DNA of 64,000 bases from Brevibacterium sanguinis (GTDB taxonomy: Bacteria > Actinomycetota > Actinomycetes > Actinomycetales > Brevibacteriaceae). This document shows positions 50,343 through 58,900 of this stretch, in pieces (the first letter of the stretch is position 1; each line of letters begins with the position of its first letter). The position numbers were made by a program, and so were the translations under genes. A model generated the notes under the pieces. The model saw only the letters and a program-made list of their open reading frames with translations, was not told where the DNA came from and made no database searches. The stretch lies in assembly GCF_003315415.1 (NCBI RefSeq), contig NZ_QNSB01000006.1, positions 1 to 64,000 of the forward strand. The letters run 5' to 3'.

Positions 50343-51280
50343 CCGACCACCACCCTGTTCCCACCGACGTCGACGCCCTGATCGTCGGCGGCGGCCCGGC
50401 CGGGCTCACCGCCGCACTCGTGCTCGGTCGACAGCAGCGGCGGGTGCTGCTCGCCGACTCCGGCCACCCCCGCAACGAACACGCCTCCCGGATGCACATG
50501 TACCTCGGCCGCGACGGGACCGATCCGGCCCGGCTGCGCCGTGACGCTCACGCGGAGATCGCCGTCCACCCCGCTGTCCGGTGCGTCGACGTCGAGGTCT
50601 CCCGTCTGGAGGGAACCGCAGGAGACTTCACCGCCGAGCTCGGCGATCGCAGTGTGCGCGCCCGCACCGTGCTGCTCGCGGGCGGGGTCCGCGATGAGCT
50701 CACACCCCTTCCCGGGCTTGCCGAGCGCTGGGGTCGAGACGTCCACCACTGCGCGTACTGCCACGGATTCGAGACGCTGGGGAGGAGGATCGGCGTCCTC
50801 GCCCGGATCCCGGTCGACGTCGTCCTCGCCCGCTACGTGAGGGACAGATTCGGCTCCCACGTCACTCTCTACACCGCCGGTCTCGACGCCGAGGACGAAT
50901 TCACCGCCGAAGCGCTGTCGGCCGCTCGGGGCGAGGGAATCGCCGTCGATGCGCGTGAGGTCTCGGGCCTCGGCGGTGCTCCCGGCTCCCCCCGGGTCGA
51001 GTTCGCCGATGGCGGGGCCGAGGAGCTCGAGGCGATCTACCACCGGCCTGCCGCCGTGCAGTCGAACGACCTGGCGGCGGGGCTGGGCTGCACGATGACC
51101 GCGGACGGCCTCATCGAGGTGGGGCCGGACTCGGCCACCTCGGTGGAGGGCGTCTACGCCGCCGGGGACGCCGCCCGGATGGCCGCGGCCCCGGCTCCCA
51201 TGCAGTTCGTCGCCTCCGCGGTGGCCGACGGTCAGCGGGCGGCGGTGTGGATGGAACAGCAGCTCTTCACCCGGTCGTGA
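50339..51280 (+). CDS. Thioredoxin-reductase-like flavoprotein of the metallophore cluster
   Basis: A 313-residue FAD protein. It has GGGPAGLTAALVLGRQQRRVLLADSG, a redox CAYC motif at about residue 139 (DVHHCAYCHGFE) and YAAGDAARMAAAPAPMQF. The layout fits the small TrxR-like family that includes dithiol oxidases of natural-product pathways (GliT, HlmI). Possible roles are oxidation of a thiazoline or thiazolidine, handling of a Cys thiol, or reductive metal release; none is proven. It overlaps the ABC gene (ATGA) and its end overlaps the convergent importer gene by 14 bases. It closely resembles the N-terminal half of the fusion protein at 38258-39919. Confidence 0.88.
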   Translation: MTDHHPVPTDVDALIVGGGPAGLTAALVLGRQQRRVLLADSGHPRNEHASRMHMYLGRDGTDPARLRRDAHAEIAVHPAVRCVDVEVSRLEGTAGDFTAELGDRSVRARTVLLAGGVRDELTPLPGLAERWGRDVHHCAYCHGFETLGRRIGVLARIPVDVVLARYVRDRFGSHVTLYTAGLDAEDEFTAEALSAARGEGIAVDAREVSGLGGAPGSPRVEFADGGAEELEAIYHRPAAVQSNDLAAGLGCTMTADGLIEVGPDSATSVEGVYAAGDAARMAAAPAPMQFVASAVADGQRAAVWMEQQLFTRS

Positions 51281-53555
51281 TCGGTGCCGCAGGCGGGCGG
51301 AGGGCGCGGTCGGCGACCGCGGCGAGCTCCTCGTCATGGGTCGTCAGCAGGATCGCGCGGCCCGCCGCCGCCTCGGCGCGCAGCCGCTGGGTCATCCGCG
51401 CCCGCGCGCGGGGATCGAGAGCGGAGCCGGGTTCGTCGAGGAGAAGGAGCGGAGCGCCGGTGACCAGCGCCCGGGCGAGAGCGGCGCGCTGACGTTCTCC
51501 GCCGGAGCATTCCCCGGGCCGGCGCGCCGTCACCTCCCGACTCAGGCCGAGATCGGCGAGAACGGATTCCGCCCGCCTCCGCGCCCGGTCCCGATCCACC
51601 CGGTCCACGATCCGTGACTGCTTGACCACCTGCGCGAACAGGCTGCGGCCCGGATTGAGGCCGCCGGCGCTGTCCTGGACGACGAGCTGCACCTCGCGGG
51701 GATCGACACGCCCCGCAGGCAGGCCGGTCCCCTGGACCGCGAGCCCTGCCGGCGGCCGATCACCGGCGAGAGTGCGCAGGATCGTGCTCTTGCCCGCCCC
51801 GGAGGGAGCCAGCAGCGCGACGATCTCCCTCGCGCCCACCTCGAGGTCGACCGGCCCGAGGCTCTCCCGGCCCTCGAGGTGCACCGAGAGGTCCTTCCAG
51901 CAGCGTCGCTGCCGCCCGTGGTCCGCGTCGATCGGAACGGTTCGGGCACGGTCGGGGCCGGCCGCCGCGACGACGGATGCCGGGAGCCCTGACGTACCCG
52001 GCTCGTCGGCACCGCGCCGATCCTCGATCGTGTGCGCGACCGCTGACGTGCCCGGGGGCGCGAGGCGACCCTCGGCGAGTTCGCGGACCTCGGTGGCGGT
52101 GGCATCGAGCCAGTCGCGGTCATGGCTGACCACGATGACCGCACCGCCTGTCGCGGTGAAGGCCCGCAGAGCCTCCGTCACGCACCTCACAGTCCCGGGA
52201 TCGAGGCCGGCCGTGGGCTCATCGAGCACGAGGATCCGCGGATGGCCGGCCAGTGCCCTGGCGAGGGACACCCGGGCCGCCTGGCCGCCGGAGAGTTCCG
52301 CGGCCGAGCGGGAACCGGTCCCGGCCGGAAGCCCGAGGTCGGTGAGAATCCGATCGACGTCCACGCCGTTCCGCCCGTCGGCCACGACCGCGGCGACCGT
52401 GCGGCGCCGATCGATCGTGCGGCCGGGATCCTGCTCCGACCATCCGATCAACCTCCGGCGCAGACTCGAACGTGCCGCCTCTCGGCGCGGCAGACGGCGT
52501 CCGCCGAGGACGAATCGATCGGCGCTCATCGGCAGGCCCGGCCGCGGTGCCCCGGCCAGCGCCTCGACAAGGGTGGACTTCCCGGCGCCGCTGGGGCCGC
52601 GGATGCCGAGGATCTGCCCAGGAGTGAGGACGATCCTGTCGGCCCGGATCATCGGCGCCGAGGGCGGGCCCAGGCGCAGTCGCTCGACGTCGAGCAGAGC
52701 GGAGCCGTCTCCGGCGCCCACCCGCAGACGCTCGGCGCCCCGACGTGCTCCCGCACTCGGGGCGAGGGCACGGGCAAGGGAATCGAAGCCGACGAGCACG
52801 ATGAGGCTCACGCCTGCCAACGCGCAGGCCGGAGCAGCGACCGACCACGGCGCCATGATCACTCCGGGCAGGTTCTCCCGCACCATCATCGCCCAATCGG
52901 GGGTCGGAGGTGCGGGCCCGAACCCGAGGACGTGGAGGGCGGCGAGGAGCTGCAGGCTCGCGAGCACCCGGATCGCCATATCGGAGATGACGGTCCCGCT
53001 GAGTGCCGGGACGAGCTCACCCAGGACGATCGCGGTGGGTCCTTCTCCCCGTCTGACCGCGATCCGGACGAACTCGGCATCGGCCAGGTCATTCGCAGCC
53101 GCCCGGACGATCCGGGCGGACAGGGGAGCACCGAGGGCGAGCATGCCGACGGCGACCGCGGCGACCGCGGGCAGCAGAGTCGCGGAGCAGAGCACGACGA
53201 TGCTGCCCGGCAGCGCCATCGCGGTCGCGGTCACGGTGTCGAGGATCCGTCCGAGCCGAGCGATCCTGGTGGCGAGCAGCCCGAGGAACGATCCGAGCAC
53301 CGTCGTCGCCACCCCGATCGGCAGGCTCGCCCACACGAGGTCGGCTCCACCGGCCAGGGTGCGGGAGAGGACATCCCGACCGAGGGCATCGGTTCCCCAG
53401 GCGGCCCTGCCGGAGTGAGACCACGGGGCCCCGATGACGGCGCTCACGGAGTGCGGTGCGACCAGCGGGCCGAGCGAGACGAGCATCGCCGTCAGCAGCA
53501 GGAGCAGGACCGGCGGTCCGATCCGCCGGAGCCCGGCTGGAACCTTCGCGCTCAT
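51267..53555 (-). CDS. Opp/Dpp-type ABC importer: permease and two ATPases fused in one chain
   Basis: A 762-residue three-part protein. Residues 1 to about 255 are a DppC-like permease (WGTDALGRDVLSRTLAGG, LGFGPAPPTPDWAMMV). The first ATPase has Walker A GPSGAGKST (about 323), signature LSGGQAAR and LDEPTAGLD; the second has Walker A APSGAGKST (about 585), signature CSGGERQR and LLLDEPGSALD. These functions are normally three separate genes (dppC, dppD, dppF). The ATG at 53555 overlaps the upstream permease stop. With the permease and binding protein it should import a peptide-like or metal-complex substrate. Confidence 0.9.
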   Translation of the reverse strand: MSAKVPAGLRRIGPPVLLLLLTAMLVSLGPLVAPHSVSAVIGAPWSHSGRAAWGTDALGRDVLSRTLAGGADLVWASLPIGVATTVLGSFLGLLATRIARLGRILDTVTATAMALPGSIVVLCSATLLPAVAAVAVGMLALGAPLSARIVRAAANDLADAEFVRIAVRRGEGPTAIVLGELVPALSGTVISDMAIRVLASLQLLAALHVLGFGPAPPTPDWAMMVRENLPGVIMAPWSVAAPACALAGVSLIVLVGFDSLARALAPSAGARRGAERLRVGAGDGSALLDVERLRLGPPSAPMIRADRIVLTPGQILGIRGPSGAGKSTLVEALAGAPRPGLPMSADRFVLGGRRLPRREAARSSLRRRLIGWSEQDPGRTIDRRRTVAAVVADGRNGVDVDRILTDLGLPAGTGSRSAAELSGGQAARVSLARALAGHPRILVLDEPTAGLDPGTVRCVTEALRAFTATGGAVIVVSHDRDWLDATATEVRELAEGRLAPPGTSAVAHTIEDRRGADEPGTSGLPASVVAAAGPDRARTVPIDADHGRQRRCWKDLSVHLEGRESLGPVDLEVGAREIVALLAPSGAGKSTILRTLAGDRPPAGLAVQGTGLPAGRVDPREVQLVVQDSAGGLNPGRSLFAQVVKQSRIVDRVDRDRARRRAESVLADLGLSREVTARRPGECSGGERQRAALARALVTGAPLLLLDEPGSALDPRARARMTQRLRAEAAAGRAILLTTHDEELAAVADRALRPPAAPITTG

Positions 53556-54481
53556 CGGCGACCGGCTTCCGTGCGGACGAGGTCGGCGAGCATGAGCAGG
53601 GCCAGCGACACACCGACGATCACGAGGCTCACCGCCTGCACCATGGGGGTGTCCCGGGCGGCCACCGCGCTCGCCAGGCCCTGCCCGAGACCGGGGTAGG
53701 CGAGCAGTGATTCGACGACGACGCTGCCGCCGAGGACGCCCGCGGTGAGGAACGCGGCGGCCTGGGCGATCGGGGGCAGCCAGCGCGGAATCACATGGGA
53801 CACGACGATGATCCGGGCCGGAACGCCTCGGCGACGGGCACTGACCACGACATCCCCGGCGAGGAGGTCGTCGGCGCTGCCGCGCAGCAGCCGTGCTCCC
53901 CAGGCCGTCGCGGGCAGGGCGAGGGCGAGGATGGGCAGGAGCAGGATCTCCGGATCCGACCATGCCGGCATCCCCGGCGTCGGCAGTGACACCGCGGGAA
54001 CGAGGCGAAGGCCCACGGACAGCAAGAGGACGAGGCCGACGACGAGGACCACTTCGGGCAGACCCGCCAGGACGGCTGTCACCACGGCCAGCCGGGCGCC
54101 GGCAGGCCGACCGCGCCACCAGGCGAGCGCCAGGGCCAGCAGGACCGCCGCGAGCACGGCGAGCACGGCGGCGGGCACGGCGACGATCAGAGTCGTCTGG
54201 AGCCTGTCGAGCACGCGCGGGAGCACCGGCTGACCATCCGTCAGGGACGTGCCGAGGTCACCGCGGAGAAGAGAGGCCCACCAGTGAGCCAGGCGAATCA
54301 GGACCGGGCCGTCCAGGCCGCGCTGGGAGCGCAGCAGTTCGGCCCGGCCCCGGTCGGCGCCGGCGACCCCGTCGGCGAAATCGCCGGGCAGTGCCTCCGT
54401 GAGCAGGAACAGCCCGCTCATCACGACGAGGAGGCCCGCCGCCCAGCGGGCGAGCAGGACGAACGGTCGGACGGGTCTCAC
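53552..54481 (-). CDS. Opp/Dpp-type ABC permease (DppB-like)
   Basis: A 309-residue permease with about six helices. It opens with FVLLARWAAGLLVVMSGLFLLTEALPGDFA, has the DppB segment LRGDLGTSLTDGQPVLPRVLDRLQTTL, and the EAA-like loop ADDLLAGDVVVSARRRGVPARIIVVSHVIP, with LLAYPGLGQGLASAVAARDTPMV near the end. The GTG at 54481 overlaps the stop of the binding-protein gene (GTGA). It partners the fused permease-ATPase protein. Confidence 0.9.
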   Translation of the reverse strand: MRPVRPFVLLARWAAGLLVVMSGLFLLTEALPGDFADGVAGADRGRAELLRSQRGLDGPVLIRLAHWWASLLRGDLGTSLTDGQPVLPRVLDRLQTTLIVAVPAAVLAVLAAVLLALALAWWRGRPAGARLAVVTAVLAGLPEVVLVVGLVLLLSVGLRLVPAVSLPTPGMPAWSDPEILLLPILALALPATAWGARLLRGSADDLLAGDVVVSARRRGVPARIIVVSHVIPRWLPPIAQAAAFLTAGVLGGSVVVESLLAYPGLGQGLASAVAARDTPMVQAVSLVIVGVSLALLMLADLVRTEAGRR

Positions 54482-55998
54482 GCGTCGAGGGTGACTCGGC
54501 TGAGGTCGAATCGGCTGCCGGCCTCGGGCAGTCCGGACACCGCCTCGGAGTGGAGGGTCAGGCGGTCGCCGAAGCCCCACACCACCCAACCGCCCTCGGC
54601 CGCCATCCGACGGTGGAGGTCCCCGATCAGCTGCGCTCGCGCGGCGTCATCGGTCGTCGACATCGCCGTCGCGAAGAGGGAGTCGAACTCCGCGTCCTTC
54701 CAGCCCGTCTCAGAGAACGAGGAGGAGGACAGGACGGTCGCGCGCACGAGCGAGGCGAAGGTCGTCGAGTCGACGGAGTAGTAGCCGACGGTGAAGGGCT
54801 CGACGGTGTACGCCTCGGTCCAGTACTTCTCCGGAGGGTGGTGCTCGATCTCGATCCTGATCCCCACCTCGGCGAGCTGCTCCTTGGCAAGTGTCGCGAG
54901 CGGCAGCATCGCGGGATAGGCCGTCGAGGTGTGGAGGACGGTGTCGAAGCCGTCGGGGTGCCCGGCCTCGGCGAGGAGCTCCTTCGCCCGTTCGACATCG
55001 CGTTCGAGGGCTGGCACGTCGTCGGGGACCTCGGGATCGTCGAGGCGGATCATGTCCCGGCCGACGCTTCCGTAGCCGAGGTAGACCTGGTCGACGAGCG
55101 CCTGACGGTCGAGACCGAGCTTGACGGCCTCGCGCACGGCCGGTTCGTCGAAGGGCGGGGCGTCGACGCGCAGCAGCAGAGGGACCGCCTCGGCACCGGG
55201 CCTTTCGGACACCGCGACGGCGGATCCTGCCGCTTTGGCCGCGGCGGGCTGCACCCCGGCGGCGACATCGATGCTGCCTCCCGTCGCGGCCTGGGCGAGG
55301 GCCTGCGGATCCGAGAAGCCCCGGATCTCCAGGGTGGCGACGCCGGGGGTTCCGCCCCACCACTCCCCGTTGGCCGAGAGCACAGCGGCCTGGTCGTCGA
55401 GGGTGTCGAGCCGGAACGGCCCTGAACCCACCGGCTCCGCGAAGTCGGTCGTGCCCTCGGGTACGACGAAGCTGCCGAGGGTGAGCGCGAGCGGGAGCTC
55501 TGCGTCCGGTGCGGTCGTGGCCAGGCGCAGCGTCGTGTCGTCGACGACCTCGCTGCCCTTGATGTCCACGGTTCCGGCCCGGCCGCCGTTCTCCGCACTC
55601 TTCTCCACCATCCGGCCGAGGCTGTAGAGGACGTCGGACGCGGTCACAGGCGCACCGGAGCTGAAGACCGCGTCGTCGCGAAGGCTCAGGGTCCACTCCG
55701 TCGCGTCGGCATTCGCCGACCACGAGGTGGCGAGCGCTGCGGCGGCAGCCCCGTCGGCCCCGCGCACGAGGAGGGTGTCGTAGAGCGCGGTGAGTCTGGC
55801 CCAGTCGGCCTCGCTGAAGAGCTGTCCGTGGGGGTCGGCGACAGGGGCGCCTCCCCCGGACACGGCACCGAGGCGCAGCGTGCCACCTCCTCCTGGGGCC
55901 TTCGCGGGGTCCCCGCACGCCGCGAGCAGCAGCGGGAGCGAGAGCGCGGCTCCGAGTCCGAGGAAGCGGCGGCGTGAGGGTGGGTACATCGTGGTCAT
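54478..55998 (-). CDS. Family 5 substrate-binding lipoprotein
   Basis: A 506-residue extracytoplasmic binding protein of the Opp/Dpp/NikA family. The N-terminus has a twin-arginine-like SRRRFLG and a lipobox LLAAC, so it should be a lipoprotein. Typical segments are TLRLGAVSGGGAPVADPHG, LYDTLLVRGADG, WTLSLRDDAVFSSGAPVTASDVLYSLGRM and YPAMLPLATLAKEQLAEVGIRIEIE. Relatives bind peptides, nickel or metallophore complexes (NikA, CntA). The ATG at 55998 overlaps the PKS/NRPS stop (ATGA), directly coupling a binding protein to the synthetase. It most probably captures the metal-loaded product. Confidence 0.92.
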   Translation of the reverse strand: MTTMYPPSRRRFLGLGAALSLPLLLAACGDPAKAPGGGGTLRLGAVSGGGAPVADPHGQLFSEADWARLTALYDTLLVRGADGAAAAALATSWSANADATEWTLSLRDDAVFSSGAPVTASDVLYSLGRMVEKSAENGGRAGTVDIKGSEVVDDTTLRLATTAPDAELPLALTLGSFVVPEGTTDFAEPVGSGPFRLDTLDDQAAVLSANGEWWGGTPGVATLEIRGFSDPQALAQAATGGSIDVAAGVQPAAAKAAGSAVAVSERPGAEAVPLLLRVDAPPFDEPAVREAVKLGLDRQALVDQVYLGYGSVGRDMIRLDDPEVPDDVPALERDVERAKELLAEAGHPDGFDTVLHTSTAYPAMLPLATLAKEQLAEVGIRIEIEHHPPEKYWTEAYTVEPFTVGYYSVDSTTFASLVRATVLSSSSFSETGWKDAEFDSLFATAMSTTDDAARAQLIGDLHRRMAAEGGWVVWGFGDRLTLHSEAVSGLPEAGSRFDLSRVTLDA

Positions 55999-58900
55999 GG
56001 ATTCTCCGTTCCAATCGTTGCTGTGGCAGGCGCGGTGGGGCCGTGGATGTCCGCGGGCTTCGCGAGGAAGGCCGAGATCTCGTCGGCGACTTCCTCGACG
56101 GCCGGGGATCGGATCACCGAATAGTGATGGGCGTCGACGTCGACGACCCTCAGGGGTCCAGTGATCCAGGGAGACCAGCCGAGGTCCGCCTCGGCGGTGT
56201 CGTCGACGCCCATGCCCTCGGCGGAGTTGCGCGGCGACCGTTCCGCCGCCCGGACGAGCAGCGTAGGTACCGCCTCGTCGAGGACGCCGGCTCGGTGTCG
56301 TGCCAGGGCGTCCATGTGCCTGCGGAACACCTCGAATCGCCTCTCCCGGTGCTCTCCGGCGGGCAGGGCGCCGTGGGCGTCGAGCTGTTCGGCGAGGCCG
56401 CGCCAATGCTCGTGGCGGCCGAGGTCGAGGCCGAGGAAGGCCTCGATCGATCGCAGCTGACGCAGACGCTGGACGTCCTCAGCGTCCGTCTCGGTCATCC
56501 CGGTGAGGCGCACGATCCTCTCCGGTGAGTTCGAATCGATCATGAGCAGGGCGTCGACCTCGCAGCCGTCCGACCTCAGCCGACGGGCGAGCTCCTGAGC
56601 CAGTGTCCCACCCATCGACCAGCCGCCGATGGTCAACGGCCCGATCGGCTGCCGGGTGCGGATGAGGTCGCGGTAGAGCCCGACCATCCCCTCGACCGTC
56701 CCGGGCACCGGATGGTCATCCAGCCCCGGATCGCCGATCGCGACGACCGGGCGAGCGGTGTCGAGCCGCCTGGCCAGTTCGACGTAGCAGAGGACATCGC
56801 CGCCCGAGGGATGGAGCAGGAAGATGGGGCGGCCGGTGCCGGCCCGCAGCTCGAACAGCGACTCCTCCGGCACGGGTCGTCGCGTCTCCTCGGGCTGCCC
56901 GGTCCGGACGAGACCGGACGGGGTCGGGTCGGAGAGGAAGTCCCGGATCTCGATGCGTCTGCCGGTCTCCTCCCGGTGGCGGGTGAGCATCCGCACCGCC
57001 AGCAGGGAGTCCCCGCCCAGGGAGAAGAAGTCCTCGTCACGGGACGGCGCCTGCGGCAGCTCGAGCATCTCGGCCCACAGCCGTGCGACCGCGGCGAGCT
57101 CTCCCTCATCGACCGCGAGGGCATTCCCCACCGGACCGACCCTGTCGGCAGCCCGTGCGGTCTCCGTGCGCTCGGCACCCGGCCGGCACTCCAGCTCCCA
57201 CACCCCAGTGCCGACAGGAGGGAGGGCCGTCGTCCACGTCTCCGGGTCGTGCAGCGCCTCGATCCCGGTCGCGACCTCCTCCAGGACGCGGTCGGGCACC
57301 CCCTCGGCGAGCACCTCGTCGACGGAGGCGAGAGAGGCGATGAACGAGCCCTCGAGTTCGAACACCCGGAGTTCGAGCTCGACCTGCGGAGTCCGGATGT
57401 CCTGGTGGAAGTCGCCGAGGTGGATCCGTCCCAGCGGGCCCAATCGCTCGGGGAGGGACCCGCCGAGAGCGGAGTCCATTCCCAGGGTCGATTGGAAGAC
57501 GACGGGAGCGATCGTCGTCGACCGCCCACGACGGCGCCCGAGCTCGCGTCCCACCTCGACGGCGGTGACGAGGTCCCGTCTGCCGTGCTCGTCGACCTGC
57601 CCCGCGATCGACCGCATGGTCTCGAGCACCGTTCCGCCGGGCAGTCTCAGGGGCAGCAGTGCGGTGCGGGAGAAGGCCCCGATGAGCCTGTCGATGTCGG
57701 CATGGATCGGCACGCGGTTGTGCTGCATCGAGTTGAGCAGGATCTCCGATCGGCCCGTCAGCCGCTGCAGGGCGAGGGCGAAGACCGAGAGCACCGCGGT
57801 CGCGGGTGTCACTCCATGGCTCCGGCAGACGTCGCGCAGCACCCGCCAGTCGTCCGGCTCGAGCCAGAACTCCCGCATGGTCATCCGTTCGACGACGTGC
57901 TCGCCGTCCGGTTCCCGGTGCGGCAGTCGAGGAGGGGCCGGCAGGGACTCGAGGCGCTCGAACCACCATCGGCGGTGCTCTTCCCGTGCGGACTCGACAG
58001 AAGGGGAGGTGACGGAATCGACGTAGTCCCCGAAGTCGATCTCGAGCGGGGCCTCCAGTGTGCCGGGCTCGGCGAGCTGGGCGAAGAGCTCCCTGTCGTA
58101 GAGGGCCGCCGACCACCCGTCCATGACGAGCAGGCTCGAGGACACGTGCAGGCGGCCCCGGCCGCGGCCGAGCAGGACGACGTCGACCGCGACAGCCGGT
58201 CCGGACTCCGGATCCGGCCCCTCGGTCGCCCACACTGCGCGCAGTCGAGCGAGTTCGGTCTCGGGATCCGGATGGTCGCGGAGGTCGATGACGGTGGCCG
58301 GGGTGCGGGCCGACTCGTCCTCGGGATCGCGCAGCCTCTGCGTGCCGTCGGGGAGGACCTCGGCGCGGACCATCGGCTGATGGGCGGCGACGGCGTCCAC
58401 GGCACGCCGCAGAAGCGCTTCGAGAGCCTCTGGATCGGGTTCCCCCGCGGGAAGGGTGAGCGCGACGTCGGTCGAGACGTGCGCGGTCCGGTACGAGTTG
58501 TCCCAGCCGCCGCTCTGACCGACGAAGTACCCCTGCTGCAAGGGCAGGAGGGGGAAGGGCGCACACGGGTCGGCGCGACGGCGCAGCGGCAGCCGGGTGA
58601 CCCCCGGATCCCGGTCGGAGAGGAGCGCGACCAGGTCCGCGACGGTGATGTCGGCACGGATCTCGTTGAGCGGCAGCCCGGTTCCGGTCGCCCGGCGCAG
58701 CGCCGAGGCCATACGGACAGCGAGCAGGGAGTCCCCGCCGAGGGTGAGGAAGGTCTCGGCCCCGATCTCCTCCGGGTCGAGTCCGAGGAGTTCGGCCCAG
58801 ACCATGGTGACCGCCTCTCGCAGTGTGCCATCGTCCTGCGCCGAGGTGGGCGCGAGGTCCGCGCTCCGCGGGGCCGAGGAGGGGTCCTCCTCGGCAGGTT

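Noticed and set aside
51267..54119. A 950-residue importer protein starting at 54119
   Set aside because: The first 188 residues are out-of-frame translation of the upstream permease gene; the ATG at 53555 overlaps that gene's stop and begins the real protein.
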